A stretch of 64,000 bases of DNA from Lachnospira sp. UBA3212 (lineage in GTDB: Bacteria > Bacillota > Clostridia > Lachnospirales > Lachnospiraceae): contig DEWK01000015.1 in the NCBI GenBank assembly GCA_002363615.1, positions 62,001-126,000 on the forward strand. Reading direction: 5' to 3'. This document shows positions 54,248 through 63,781 of the stretch, piece by piece. Position 1 is the first letter of the stretch; each line of letters begins with the position of its first letter. Under the pieces are notes generated by a model, which ran no database searches, had not been told where the DNA came from, and saw only the letters and a program-made list of their open reading frames with translations. The translations under genes were made by a program, and so were the position numbers.

Positions 54248-56818
54248 ATGAGAAAGAGAACACGAGCACTTGCCTTATTATTAAGTGGAATTATGGCAGT
54301 TAGCGTATTTCCATTGCTAAAGCCGGATGCGGTGGAAGAAAGCCAGACGAGTTTTTGGTCAAAAAACATCGGATCCGGTGGATTTCCGGCAAGTTATGAG
54401 GAAAAATTAGCCAGTCTTCGGGCGGCTCATCCCAATTGGACCTTTCGCCCGCTTTATACAGGGTTGGACTTTGAAGAGGTTGTAAAGTCAGAGTACGAGG
54501 ACAGGCATTGTCTGATTTGGTATAAGGCAGATGATTTGTTAAAGAGCCAGGCAGAAGGAGATTACGATCCAAAAACCGGTAATTATGTTTTTAAGGATTC
54601 TACTCGATGGTTCCAAACTACAAAGGATCTGGCGACTTATTTTATCGATCCGAGAAATTGGATCAATGAGGAAAATATATTTTGTTTTGAGGATATTTCC
54701 TATAGTAGTCAGACGGTTTCTGGAGTAGAAGCAATTATTTCCGGAAGTTTTATGGATGGAAAAACCGTTGAGGATTCCATTGAGGTCAAGGAAACAAAAG
54801 AGGATGAGACAAGTAAGAAGAAATCTTCCTCGAAGAAGTCAAATCGAGCTACTTCGGAAAGCACAGAGGAAGTGGCAGCAAGCCAAAGTGAAGAAGCGGT
54901 TACCAGTGCCGTAACAGAGGAAGTCACTGAGGCAGAAACCGCGGTGGAGGCAGTAACAGAGGGGACTTTGGAGGAGCCGGCCTTTCAAGAAAGCCTATTA
55001 AAACTTTCGGCATCCAAAAAGAAATCTTCAAAAAAAACAGAGTCTAAGGGAACCTCCTACGCCCAGGTCATCTATGATGCAGGCGTGGCGGCAGGAATCA
55101 GTCCTTACTACTTAGCGAGTAAAATTCTCCAAGAGGTGGGACGAGATGGTTCTGATAGCGTCTCAGGTTCTCATGGAGGAATTACCGGAATCTATAATTT
55201 TTATAATATTGGAGCTTCCGATGGAGCGGATCCGATTTCCAATGGCTTAAATTGGGCCTCCCAAGAAGGAGATTATGGAAGACCTTGGACGAGTCCGGAA
55301 AAATCCATCAAGGGAGGAGCAAGCTATATTGCAGATCATTTCCTTGGAAATGGTCAGTCTACCGGTTATCTCCTTCGTTTTAATGTAAATCCTAATGGAA
55401 GTCTGTATTCCAACCAGTATATGACCAATGTTACGGGAGCTCAGCAGGAATCCATTGCGGTTCGAAATACCTATGTGGCTTCCGGCCAGTTAGAAAAGGC
55501 CAAGACCTTCTTGATTCCGGTGTATGACAATATGCCAACCCTGGAGGAAGAGATTGATACGGCAGGCTACACGGAAGATGGCATTGCCAAGGGTGCTGCC
55601 GTAATCTATGAAAGCCCACAGACGGATTCCGGAGTGTTAACCACGGTTCCAAAAGGGGGAGAAGTAACCATTATCCGGGGAGTGAGAAACACCGATTCCT
55701 ACAGTTTTGACCGCCTTTCAGAACTTTACTTTTATGAGGTCTCCTACCGGGCAGATGATCAAACCTATCATGGATATATTGAAATCGATCAAGTCTATCA
55801 ACCCTTGACTTTTTCTGCCATCAAGGGACAAACGCTGGATTTGGCAGGACAAGAAGGTTATTATTATCAAAGTGAAAATACCGGGATTGCCAGTGTATCA
55901 GAGGATGGAATCCTTACCCTAAACAGCCCCGGTAGAACCAGAATTTTTATCTTCAATGGAATCAGCTTCCAAACCATAGAGGTTCGCTGTGTGAAAAAGA
56001 CAGATGCTAACCGAGAGATTCGGAGTATTTCCTTGGAAAAAACGGCTCTTTCCATAAGGAACGGGGAAACTTATCAGATTACCACCAATACGGACGTGCG
56101 ATATAATAGTTCCAAGGGTAGTGTTGCCGGTGTAACAAAGAATGGAAAAATTGTGGCAAGAAAGTATGGAATGACCGTGATTTGTTTGAATCATGGAAGT
56201 CTCCTTTCTACGATTAAGGTAACGGTTCAGCCAGAGGCTGTTTCGGATTTTGCTCCTTACCAGATGTCCTATAATCAAATTCGCTTTAAATGGACACCTA
56301 CCTCAGATGCTAAGGGATACGTTATTTATCGTTGCAAGAAGGGGGAGGATTACGAACTTTATGCAACTATTAAGAACCCAAAGAAAAAATATTTTGCGGA
56401 CCGAGAGGTAGAGGAGGGAACCATATATACCTATAAGATGGTTGCTTATGGTAGCAACCGAGAAGGCAAGGTTTATTCAAAGGCTACCAGGGTAAGTGCG
56501 AAAGCCCAAACTGCAAGTCCGGAAAATCTAAGGGTGGAAAATACCAAGCAGTTAAACTCCCATGGTCCCGCAAGGCATGTGGCCATGATTCTTTCCTGGG
56601 ATCAGGTGCGAGGGGCGGACGGTTATGTGATTTACCGAAAGACAGATGATGCGGAATATAAAAAGGTAACTACCATTTACTATAATCAGGTAGTATCTTA
56701 TGCAGATAGCCGGATCGAAGAAGGACATACCTATTGCTATAAAATAAAAGCATATGTGAAAGAAAAAAAGATGCACTACAGCGAGGAATCACAGGAAGTC
56801 AGTATAGGAATGAAGTAA
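54248..56818 (+). CDS. secreted N-acetylglucosaminidase (autolysin-like) with SH3-like and Fn3 modules
   Basis: A secreted 856-residue wall hydrolase. After a signal peptide (about 1-25), a conserved N-terminal domain (about 40-175: SLRAAHPNWTF, YFIDPRNWINE) is followed by a Ser/Lys/Glu-rich linker (about 175-265). The glucosaminidase domain (about 270-420) carries the probable catalytic Glu296 in KILQEVG, then GIYNFYNIGA and GGASYIADHFLG. An SH3-like domain follows (about 445-525), then an Ig-like segment (about 530-640) and two Fn3 modules (about 665-760 and 765-855). It should cleave glycan strands of peptidoglycan during wall turnover or cell separation. It follows the lipoprotein gene by 55 bases with only a weak hairpin between. 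It ends at a bidirectional terminator. Confidence 0.85.
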   Translation: MRKRTRALALLLSGIMAVSVFPLLKPDAVEESQTSFWSKNIGSGGFPASYEEKLASLRAAHPNWTFRPLYTGLDFEEVVKSEYEDRHCLIWYKADDLLKSQAEGDYDPKTGNYVFKDSTRWFQTTKDLATYFIDPRNWINEENIFCFEDISYSSQTVSGVEAIISGSFMDGKTVEDSIEVKETKEDETSKKKSSSKKSNRATSESTEEVAASQSEEAVTSAVTEEVTEAETAVEAVTEGTLEEPAFQESLLKLSASKKKSSKKTESKGTSYAQVIYDAGVAAGISPYYLASKILQEVGRDGSDSVSGSHGGITGIYNFYNIGASDGADPISNGLNWASQEGDYGRPWTSPEKSIKGGASYIADHFLGNGQSTGYLLRFNVNPNGSLYSNQYMTNVTGAQQESIAVRNTYVASGQLEKAKTFLIPVYDNMPTLEEEIDTAGYTEDGIAKGAAVIYESPQTDSGVLTTVPKGGEVTIIRGVRNTDSYSFDRLSELYFYEVSYRADDQTYHGYIEIDQVYQPLTFSAIKGQTLDLAGQEGYYYQSENTGIASVSEDGILTLNSPGRTRIFIFNGISFQTIEVRCVKKTDANREIRSISLEKTALSIRNGETYQITTNTDVRYNSSKGSVAGVTKNGKIVARKYGMTVICLNHGSLLSTIKVTVQPEAVSDFAPYQMSYNQIRFKWTPTSDAKGYVIYRCKKGEDYELYATIKNPKKKYFADREVEEGTIYTYKMVAYGSNREGKVYSKATRVSAKAQTASPENLRVENTKQLNSHGPARHVAMILSWDQVRGADGYVIYRKTDDAEYKKVTTIYYNQVVSYADSRIEEGHTYCYKIKAYVKEKKMHYSEESQEVSIGMK

Positions 56819-56847
56819 AAAAAAAATCGCCCGCGGGCGATTTTTTT
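56819..56847. terminator. bidirectional terminator
   Basis: A perfect palindrome with A-run, ATCGCCCGCGGGCGAT core and T-run on both strands, between converging genes. It begins at the stop codon of the glucosaminidase gene. Confidence 0.92.
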
Positions 56848-56850
56848 CTT

Positions 56851-58758
56851 TTATGATACTTTTCTTGAAAGAAGCTTTTTGTAAGCCTTCCTTTTCTTCT
56901 TTGGTACAGTGAACTTACAGTTCTTTTTGACTTTCTTAAAAGCTGTCTTCGCTACTTTTTTAAGTTTTTTTGATTTGATTACAACCTTCTTTAATTTCTT
57001 ACATTTGCGAAAGGCGTTGGAAGAAATCTTTTTTACATTCTTTCCAATGATTACCTTGGTGATTTTTTTGTTGTTTTTAAATGCATTTTTTCCAACTGAT
57101 ACAACCTTATAAGAGATGCCCTTGATTCGAATCTTGGCAACTACCCGGATCGTTTTAAGGGATTTCTTTTTTAAGCCGATAATAGATACTGTTCCTGCCT
57201 TTTTTGCTGAACCGGGTTTTATGATTCTGTAATAATATCTTCGATCTGAGATTTTTGCATTTTTAACATTAAAAGACGCTTCATTTGTAATTTGGAAATT
57301 TATGGTCTTGCTTCCGGTAAATAAGCCATCCTCGTTTTTGGGAGTAATCGTAAGGGTAGCTGTTCCGGGTTCAATGTTATTAGCGTAGGTTACGATAAAA
57401 TCAAGGCCTTCGGTCAGTCCGGGAATCGTTATCTCTGGCCTAATTTCCTTACCGGTATATGCAAAGGTATCTTTCTTAATAGATATGTCTAAACTGCTGA
57501 TGTCAATAGGTTTTGCTATTTTTATAAAAGCATGATTGCTGTCAATGGTAGTATTTGCGACGCCCCGGAAAATGGTTTTGTTATCATATCCGGGAAAAAT
57601 CCGCTCGCTAGCGGCTATAAAAAAGGCACCACCTGTAATAACAAGATTATGATCAGCGTGGAAGAAAGGTTCGCTTTCTACAGGGGTCGTGGTATCTTCC
57701 GTATAATCATGGTAGTTTGCAAGAAAAGATCCATCATGAATCAGAATATTATTAGCCTCTATCCTAGGGTAAAGAATATAATCACGGTCCGATCCCGGAA
57801 TATGTATATAACGTGGATAGTAATCAAAGTGCAGTCTTCCTGATTCTACAATGAAATCCCTGCTGGCAATGAGGTAGCAGTAAATCTGATTGTTTTCTCT
57901 GGGACTTATATCAATACTTGGACCATCAATCCTTATATTTGTACTACTTATTACAGACCCTGCATCTGACGGTACAACGTGGAGCGTTCCCTCTCCGGTA
58001 AAGTTTAAATCATAGAGAAGATCCGTACTGAAAATATCTCCCGTATACTTATTGTTGGATTCGATTGAGTTATGCCCCTTTATATCAATGGTTATCGTTT
58101 TTAAATTGTCGATATCCTTGGAATCTATATTTAATGGGCCCAGATCCTTTTTTGGAGAAAAATAAAAAAGATAATAAGAGGACACGTTATCTAAAGTTAA
58201 CGTATAGGTATCCTTGTTCCAGGATACTCCGGGAATGGCGTTGTTTAAAAGATCATTTTCTTCCAATTCTGTATATCGATTGGAAGAATCAAAGCCGAAA
58301 GCAGTGACCGTAGGCTCATCCGGGAGCAATGAATAGTATTCCAGATTCAAGGTATTTGTGCAGTCATTATCAGACTTAAGTACAAAATAATAGGTCTTTC
58401 CGGATACCATATAGAATCTGTTGATCCATGCACCTACGGTATCAATTGTTGAGGAACTAATGACACTTTCATCTAAACTTGGTAAAAATTCTCCCTCCTT
58501 AAGTTCTTCTTCCACGCTACCGGAAAAGGAAGAGTCACACCAATAATAAGTTCCCACGAATCCTGGTTCACTAAAATAAATATTATAGACACCGGTTTTT
58601 TGAGGCCGAATCCTGTGAACGTCCAAGGTATCAGCGGTAAAATTAATGGTGATACTGCTAGTGTGACTATCATCTGCATAGGCTGTTGATACGTAAATCC
58701 CGACTATGAATGCCAGAAAGAAAGTCATAAATACAAACTTCTTAATAATTTTTTTCAT
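56851..58758 (-). CDS. secreted beta-helix/LRR surface protein
   Basis: A secreted 635-residue protein of unknown function. The signal peptide (about 1-28, TAYA) is followed by a PPC-like sandwich (about 33-150), with FSEPGFVGTYYW and GKTYYFVLKSD. A beta-strand-rich middle (about 160-440) has the repeating pattern of a carbohydrate-binding-like helix (IHDGSFLANY, VITGGAFFIAA). An MBG/Ig-like stretch comes next (about 440-520), with SKTINFQITN. A basic LRR_5-like tail ends it (about 520-635), with NAFKNNKKITKVIIGKNVK and KKAYKKLLSRKV. The tail is the same module found in the proteins at 20678 and 23650. AGGAGG lies upstream of the ATG. It is likely surface-bound; the ligand is unknown. Confidence 0.72.
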   Translation of the reverse strand: MKKIIKKFVFMTFFLAFIVGIYVSTAYADDSHTSSITINFTADTLDVHRIRPQKTGVYNIYFSEPGFVGTYYWCDSSFSGSVEEELKEGEFLPSLDESVISSSTIDTVGAWINRFYMVSGKTYYFVLKSDNDCTNTLNLEYYSLLPDEPTVTAFGFDSSNRYTELEENDLLNNAIPGVSWNKDTYTLTLDNVSSYYLFYFSPKKDLGPLNIDSKDIDNLKTITIDIKGHNSIESNNKYTGDIFSTDLLYDLNFTGEGTLHVVPSDAGSVISSTNIRIDGPSIDISPRENNQIYCYLIASRDFIVESGRLHFDYYPRYIHIPGSDRDYILYPRIEANNILIHDGSFLANYHDYTEDTTTPVESEPFFHADHNLVITGGAFFIAASERIFPGYDNKTIFRGVANTTIDSNHAFIKIAKPIDISSLDISIKKDTFAYTGKEIRPEITIPGLTEGLDFIVTYANNIEPGTATLTITPKNEDGLFTGSKTINFQITNEASFNVKNAKISDRRYYYRIIKPGSAKKAGTVSIIGLKKKSLKTIRVVAKIRIKGISYKVVSVGKNAFKNNKKITKVIIGKNVKKISSNAFRKCKKLKKVVIKSKKLKKVAKTAFKKVKKNCKFTVPKKKRKAYKKLLSRKVS

Positions 58759-58807
58759 ATTTCCTCCAAAAGTATTGTTTTTAATTATTGTTTTTCAGCT
58801 TTTATAT

Positions 58808-58836
58808 GAAAAAAAAGGTACCCGTTAGGGTGCCCA
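58808..58836 (-). terminator. rho-independent terminator downstream of tRNA-Gly
   Basis: On the minus strand GGCACCC and GGGTACC flank a TAAC loop (one G-U pair), followed by eight T. It lies 17 bases past the tRNA end. Confidence 0.8.
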
Positions 58837-58852
58837 TTTTTTCGAATAAAGA

Positions 58853-58924
<72 letters not shown>

Positions 58925-58952
58925 ATTATTACGTGTTTCACATGTAAGGAAT

Positions 58953-58981
58953 ACAATACAACAAAAAAAGGAATTTGTAAA
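58953..58981 (-). promoter_or_regulatory. sigma-A promoter of tRNA-Gly
   Basis: On the minus strand TTTACA and TATTGT with a 17-base spacer, 28 bases before the mature tRNA. Confidence 0.65.
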
Positions 58982-59208
58982 TACTTTTTTACTTTATTTT
59001 TTTAAACATCTCTTTCTTCAACCTCAAAAAACCTAGTAAAATCAAGCCTTTTTGATATATCAATTTTTCTAATCACACATAATCAATTTAACGTATCATC
59101 GATTATATTGACTTTTAAATCAAAAAATGTTTTACTTCCATACAAGTTAGCTAGCGTTCAAACTAACCCAATAAACTATGTGCTAAGCAAGCACAGAAAG
59201 GAGTATTG

Positions 59209-60693
59209 ATGAGTACTAAAATTTTCTATCCGGATATCTTTAATGATGTTTATGGACCAATCATGCAACCTGGGTCTAGTTCACATACAGCCGGTCCATG
59301 TAGAATAGGTTATTGCGCATATTCACTTCTAGGTGAAAAGCCTTCACGTGTACATATAATTCTAGATAAAAACGGATCATTTGCTGGGACATATGGACAT
59401 ATGAATGAAGATTTAGGAATGCTTGCTGGAGCATATGGATTACTTCCAGATGATGAAAGACTATTCGACATCAAAAGTATATTAGAACAGGAAAATATCA
59501 AATACGAATTTGAGTTTTCTGAAATTAAAGAAAGTAAGCATACTAATGCCGTTAAGTTTATCCTTTCAAAAAATGCTTGTGATAAACCTTCATGTTCAGT
59601 TACTTTAACTGGTAATTCAACTGGTGGTGGCATGATGGAAATAATAAATGTTGACGGTTATCCAATATCATATTACGGGGAACGATGTATTTCCGTTTTT
59701 GATTTAATAAAAGAATCTTCAACTGATATCGAGAACATACCAGAAAAATATAAAGATTATGTATTTTCTTCTGTTCTTCCTGCAAGTTTCACAAACGCTC
59801 GAAAAGAACAACTATTTCACTCGATCACTGATTTAATAAAATATGCAAATGAAAACAATAAAAGTTTATTTGAAGCAGTTCTTGATTACGAAACTAGCTT
59901 TACAGGCTGGACAAAAAATGAAGTAATAAATTATTTCGAAAAAATAAAACAAGCAATGCATAAGCAATGTACTGAATACATAAAAGATGATTCAAAAGTA
60001 TTTGAAACACCTTTTAGTGGTTATCATTGCAAAGAATGGATTTCATATTCAAGAAATAATCCTATATACGCTGGGGACGTTGTTAAATCTGCTCTTGAAT
60101 ATGCTTTCTGTGCACAAACAATGTCAAAGGGAGTATTGATTGTTCCAGGTCCAATGGGAAATGGAGGAGGTTATATATATAGCGTATTAAGAGCTGCTGC
60201 AGATAACTACCCAGAATTAGAAGATAAGCTTCTTGAGGGAATTGCAATTGCTGGAATATTTGGAGCAATTGCTTATACAAGAACTTCTCCTACTGGTGAA
60301 GTAATAGGCTGTACTGGCGAGTGTGGTATATGTGCTTCAATGGCAGCTGCTGGACTTACTTATATTCGTGGTGGTAATCCATCCCAAGTAGAATCAGCTG
60401 CTTCTCTTACACTTCAAGCCATGCTTGGTCTTCCTTGCGATCCTATTCCAGGTGGTTTTAATCAACCATGTACAAGTAGAGTTGTATCTGCTGTTACTTT
60501 AGCAGTGACATTTGCTGATTTAGCTCTTTCTGGAAGATCAGGAGTCATACCATATCACGAGGTATTAGATAGCGCTGACCAAATAGGAAAAGCTCTTCCA
60601 AATGGATGTAAATGTACATCAACAGGTGGAATATGTTTAACGCCATCAGCATTAAATTGCAAAAAGCAATTTGAAGAATGGCATAACAAATAA
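59209..60693 (+). CDS. L-serine dehydratase-like iron-sulphur enzyme, fused beta-alpha form
   Basis: A 495-residue cytoplasmic enzyme related to iron-sulphur L-serine ammonia-lyase, which turns serine into pyruvate and ammonia. ATG 59209 follows AGAAAGGAG. The N-terminal part (about 15-170) holds PGSSSHTAGPCRIG, the beta-chain signature. The C-terminal part (about 285-480) corresponds to the alpha chain, with GPMGNGGGYI, GCTGECGICASMAAAG and GLPCDPIPGGFNQPC, where cysteines should bind the 4Fe-4S cluster. The alpha part differs from classical SdaA, which has a PTNGA-type motif at GPMGNG, so the substrate could be another hydroxy- or thiol-amino acid. It is first in an islet with an amino acid ABC importer, 24 bases before the binding protein. 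The block is visibly AT-richer than the glycosidase region. Confidence 0.78.
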   Translation: MSTKIFYPDIFNDVYGPIMQPGSSSHTAGPCRIGYCAYSLLGEKPSRVHIILDKNGSFAGTYGHMNEDLGMLAGAYGLLPDDERLFDIKSILEQENIKYEFEFSEIKESKHTNAVKFILSKNACDKPSCSVTLTGNSTGGGMMEIINVDGYPISYYGERCISVFDLIKESSTDIENIPEKYKDYVFSSVLPASFTNARKEQLFHSITDLIKYANENNKSLFEAVLDYETSFTGWTKNEVINYFEKIKQAMHKQCTEYIKDDSKVFETPFSGYHCKEWISYSRNNPIYAGDVVKSALEYAFCAQTMSKGVLIVPGPMGNGGGYIYSVLRAAADNYPELEDKLLEGIAIAGIFGAIAYTRTSPTGEVIGCTGECGICASMAAAGLTYIRGGNPSQVESAASLTLQAMLGLPCDPIPGGFNQPCTSRVVSAVTLAVTFADLALSGRSGVIPYHEVLDSADQIGKALPNGCKCTSTGGICLTPSALNCKKQFEEWHNK

Positions 60694-60717
60694 AAATATA
60701 GAAATGAGGTAAAAAAT

Positions 60718-61569
60718 ATGAAAAAGAATATTAAGAATTTATCAAAGAAAAGTATTATAACATTATCACTTTTAGCATTAAGTGTAACTTCACTAACAGG
60801 ATGTGGAAGCAAGAAAGAAGCTAGTGCTAAAGGTAGCAAATCTGAAGTCAGAAAATTACGTGTAGGTAGCGGAATTAACTATTTCCCATACTGCTACTTA
60901 GATGATAATGGTGATAGAGCTGGTTATGATTACGCCGTATTAGAGGAACTTGATAAATTACTAGATCAATATGAATTCGAATATGACTCAATGAGTTTCG
61001 ATAACATCCTTTTATCACTTGATTCTGACAAAATTGATTTGGCTGTTCACGAATATGTAGTAACTGATGAACGTAAAGAAAAGTATTTATTCTCTGGTGA
61101 ATACTATTCAGAAAACATCACAAATATCGCTGTATTATCAGATAATGACTCAATCAAGAGCATTGATGATCTTGCTGGTAAAAAAGTTGAAGCTGGTGGA
61201 GTTACAAGTAATGCATATGCAATTCTTACAAAGTGGAATGAAGAACATGACGGTGAAGACATTGAAATTATTTCAACAGATTCATCTACATCTGAACAAA
61301 CTGCACTTAATTTGAAAAAAGGTGTTTGGGATGCAGCATGCTTAGAAACTCACGATATAGCAAAGATGAACGAACGATTCGGTGATGGAAAAGACTTTAT
61401 TAAAGCAGCTGACCAGATTGATGTAAATAATGCATATATTATCTATAACAAGGATGATACTAAGATTCAGCAAGACATAGATAAAGCTATTAAACAGCTT
61501 AAAGATAATGGAACACTTGATAAACTTGCTGACAAGTGGTTATCTTCTAGTGAAGAAAAGAGTGAATAA
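60718..61569 (+). CDS. polar amino acid ABC transporter substrate-binding lipoprotein
   Basis: A 283-residue lipoprotein with signal peptide and lipobox LTGC (Cys29), anchored outside the membrane. It belongs to SBP_bac_3, which binds polar amino acids. The fold signature is visible: LRVGSGINYFPYCYLDDNGDRAGYDYAVLEEL (about 45-76), FDNILLSLDSDKIDLAVHEYVVTDERKEKYLFS (about 95-130), and SIDDLAGKKVEAGGVTSNAY (about 143-162), with the C-terminal motif DGKDFIKA. An Asp in GDRAGYDYAV fits the usual carboxylate-binding environment. It is followed by both permeases and the ATPase. The ligand is probably the substrate of the upstream dehydratase; that is inference from context. Confidence 0.9.
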   Translation: MKKNIKNLSKKSIITLSLLALSVTSLTGCGSKKEASAKGSKSEVRKLRVGSGINYFPYCYLDDNGDRAGYDYAVLEELDKLLDQYEFEYDSMSFDNILLSLDSDKIDLAVHEYVVTDERKEKYLFSGEYYSENITNIAVLSDNDSIKSIDDLAGKKVEAGGVTSNAYAILTKWNEEHDGEDIEIISTDSSTSEQTALNLKKGVWDAACLETHDIAKMNERFGDGKDFIKAADQIDVNNAYIIYNKDDTKIQQDIDKAIKQLKDNGTLDKLADKWLSSSEEKSE

Positions 61570-61571
61570 TA

Positions 61572-62270
61572 ATGATAGATATTTTTTCATGGGAGAGGTT
61601 TTGGAATATTATTCCAAAACTTACTCCTTATTTATTAATTACATTTCAGATAGTATTAGTTGGTCTTCTATTTGGAACCCTGCTTGGAATTATAGTCGCT
61701 ATTCTACGGCTTAAAAAAATTCCAGTTATTCATCAAATACTATCAGTATACATATCCTTTATGAGAGGAACATCAATGTTACTTCAAATGATGGTAATCT
61801 ATTATGGTCTTCCATCATTATTTGAACAAATAGGTATCAACATAAATGATCTAGATAAACTAATTTTTGTATACCTTACATTCGTTCTTAATTTAGGTGC
61901 ATTTCTAGGCGAGGAATTTAGGGCTGCCATTCTTGCTGTTCCAAAGGAACAAACTGAAGCAGGATATTCCATTGGATTAACAGCAATGCAAACTTTCCTA
62001 CGAATAGTTCTTCCACAGGCATTTATTATTGCGTTGCCAAGCTATGGAGCTGAAGCCATAGGATGTTTTCACTTAACATCAATTGCATTTAAATTAGGTG
62101 TCGTTGATTTTCTTGGACGAGCAAATACCTTAGGAGCAGCATCTGGACATCAATTAGAGTCTTATCTATTTATTGCAATCGTCTATATATCTTTTAGTTT
62201 GCTTTTAAGATTTATATTTGTTTTGCTTGAAAAGAAATTTTCATATGGAAGGAAAGGAGCGACTGCATAA
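61572..62270 (+). CDS. amino acid ABC transporter permease (first)
   Basis: A 232-residue His/Glu/Gln-type ABC permease with about five membrane helices. The EAA loop that docks to the ATPase is EEFRAAILAVPKEQTEAGYSIGLTAMQTFLRIVLPQAF (about 115-152), with the conserved Glu-Ala-Gly and Gly. It begins only 2 bases after the binding-protein stop. The next permease starts 1 base after its own stop, so the set is one operon. Two different permeases point to a heterodimeric channel. N-terminal DIFSWERFWNIIPKL is amphipathic. Confidence 0.92.
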   Translation: MIDIFSWERFWNIIPKLTPYLLITFQIVLVGLLFGTLLGIIVAILRLKKIPVIHQILSVYISFMRGTSMLLQMMVIYYGLPSLFEQIGININDLDKLIFVYLTFVLNLGAFLGEEFRAAILAVPKEQTEAGYSIGLTAMQTFLRIVLPQAFIIALPSYGAEAIGCFHLTSIAFKLGVVDFLGRANTLGAASGHQLESYLFIAIVYISFSLLLRFIFVLLEKKFSYGRKGATA

Positions 62271-62271
62271 T

Positions 62272-62991
62272 ATGGGGTTTAAATTAGATAACTTTACTGA
62301 ATCACTTAAATCAGGAATAAAGTATTTACCAATAACAGCTAAGTTAACTCTAGTTGCGATTATCATTGGACTTATCATTGGACTTTTTATTGCCATTTTA
62401 AGATATTATAAAATACCTGTAATTTCACATATTTTAACGGTACTAATTACAATTTATCAAGGTCTTCCAATAATGGTTGCATTACTTATATACAATCTAC
62501 TTTTTTCCTACTATATCGGTCCTTTTATTGATTTTTTTCATTTAAATATCGATGTTAATAAAGTAAATAACATTATAGTTGCATACTTTGCACTTTCACT
62601 TGCTGCCATAACTACTATGTCAGAAACATTTCGAGGTGCACTTAATTCTATTGAAAAAACACAATTTGAAGCAGGTTACTCTGTAGGTCTTACAAAGTTT
62701 CAAACTTTCAAAAGAATTATACTTCCACAGGTAATCCCTGTTGCCATACCTGGACTTATTAATAATCTTGTAGGTGTTATTAAAGGAACTTCTTTCGTTA
62801 TGGCAATTGGAGTATTAGAAGTAACTAATGCCTCATTAATACCATGTTTTAAAACTTTTAGTTATGTTGAAGGTTATCTAGCTGCTGCAATTATATATTG
62901 GTTTTTTACTATAATCCTAGAAGTAATTCTTTCAACTATCGAAAAGAAATATTCTAAAAAAAGTATCAAAAGTGAGGTAATCTACGTATGA
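62272..62991 (+). CDS. amino acid ABC transporter permease (second)
   Basis: A 239-residue permease paired with the preceding one. The ATG at 62272 is chosen: it lies 1 base after the previous stop and AAAGGAG is 12 bases upstream. The in-frame extension back to 62218 would overlap the previous gene. The EAA loop is SETFRGALNSIEKTQFEAGYSVGLTKFQTFKRIILPQVI (about 119-157). Five hydrophobic helices are seen, the first at about 22-45. Its last codons overlap the ATG of the ATPase gene (ATGA overlap). It completes the importer channel with the first permease. Confidence 0.92.
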   Translation: MGFKLDNFTESLKSGIKYLPITAKLTLVAIIIGLIIGLFIAILRYYKIPVISHILTVLITIYQGLPIMVALLIYNLLFSYYIGPFIDFFHLNIDVNKVNNIIVAYFALSLAAITTMSETFRGALNSIEKTQFEAGYSVGLTKFQTFKRIILPQVIPVAIPGLINNLVGVIKGTSFVMAIGVLEVTNASLIPCFKTFSYVEGYLAAAIIYWFFTIILEVILSTIEKKYSKKSIKSEVIYV

Positions 62992-63740
62992 TTGAAATAA
63001 AAAATGTAAAAAAGAATTTCGGAAAAAATGAAGTATTAAAAGATGTCTCATTAAAAGTAAATAAAGGCGATGTTGTTGTATTACTTGGGCCTTCTGGTTC
63101 CGGAAAAACCACTCTACTTAGATGCATTAATTTTCTAGAACAAGCTGATGAAGGCATACTTACAATTGACGGTCAAACCGTAAATTTACATAAAGCATCT
63201 TCTAAAGAAAAACTACAAATACGAAAAAAAACCGCTTTTGTATTTCAAAATTACGGATTATTCCAAAATAAAACAGCTCTTCAAAATATAACTGAAGGTT
63301 TAATAACTGCTAGAAAAGTTCCTACCAAAGAAGCTATAAAAAAGGCTGAAGAAGTATTAGCTTGGGTAGGAATGTTAGATAAAAAGAATTACTACCCTTC
63401 GCAACTATCAGGTGGTCAGCAACAACGAATTGGCATAGCAAGAGCTGTTGCACTAGACCCAGATGTAATTCTCTTTGATGAACCAACCTCTGCACTAGAT
63501 CCAGAATTAGTCGGCGAAATCCTAACTCTCATTAGAAATGTGGCGAAAAAGGGAATTACAATGATAGTTGTTACTCATGAAATGAGTTTTGCACAGGAAG
63601 TTGCATCTAAAGTTGTATTTATGGCAGATGGTGTTGTAATAGAAAGTGGAACTCCTAAGGAAATTTTTTATACTCCAAAAGAAGAACGAACAAAGAAATT
63701 CCTAGAACGTATCCTACCTCAGGACGATTATTACATATAA
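62988..63740 (+). CDS. amino acid ABC transporter ATP-binding protein
   Basis: A 250-residue ATPase of the GlnQ/HisP type that drives amino acid import. Walker A is GPSGSGKTT (about 34-42), the Q-loop FQNYGLF (about 86-92), the signature LSGGQQQRIGIARAVALDP (about 143-161), Walker B VILFDEPTSAL (about 163-173), and the switch His in VTHEMSF. It lacks a C-terminal regulatory domain. Its start overlaps the previous stop by 4 bases. A hairpin terminator follows, ending the islet operon. Confidence 0.95.
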   Translation: MIEIKNVKKNFGKNEVLKDVSLKVNKGDVVVLLGPSGSGKTTLLRCINFLEQADEGILTIDGQTVNLHKASSKEKLQIRKKTAFVFQNYGLFQNKTALQNITEGLITARKVPTKEAIKKAEEVLAWVGMLDKKNYYPSQLSGGQQQRIGIARAVALDPDVILFDEPTSALDPELVGEILTLIRNVAKKGITMIVVTHEMSFAQEVASKVVFMADGVVIESGTPKEIFYTPKEERTKKFLERILPQDDYYI

Positions 63741-63743
63741 AAG

Positions 63744-63781
63744 AAGTGATGAATCTATCTACATAGACTCATCACTTTTTT
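63744..63781 (+). terminator. rho-independent terminator after amino acid ABC operon
   Basis: AAGTGATGA and TCATCACTT close a long hairpin with an inner paired section, followed by T residues. Confidence 0.85.
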
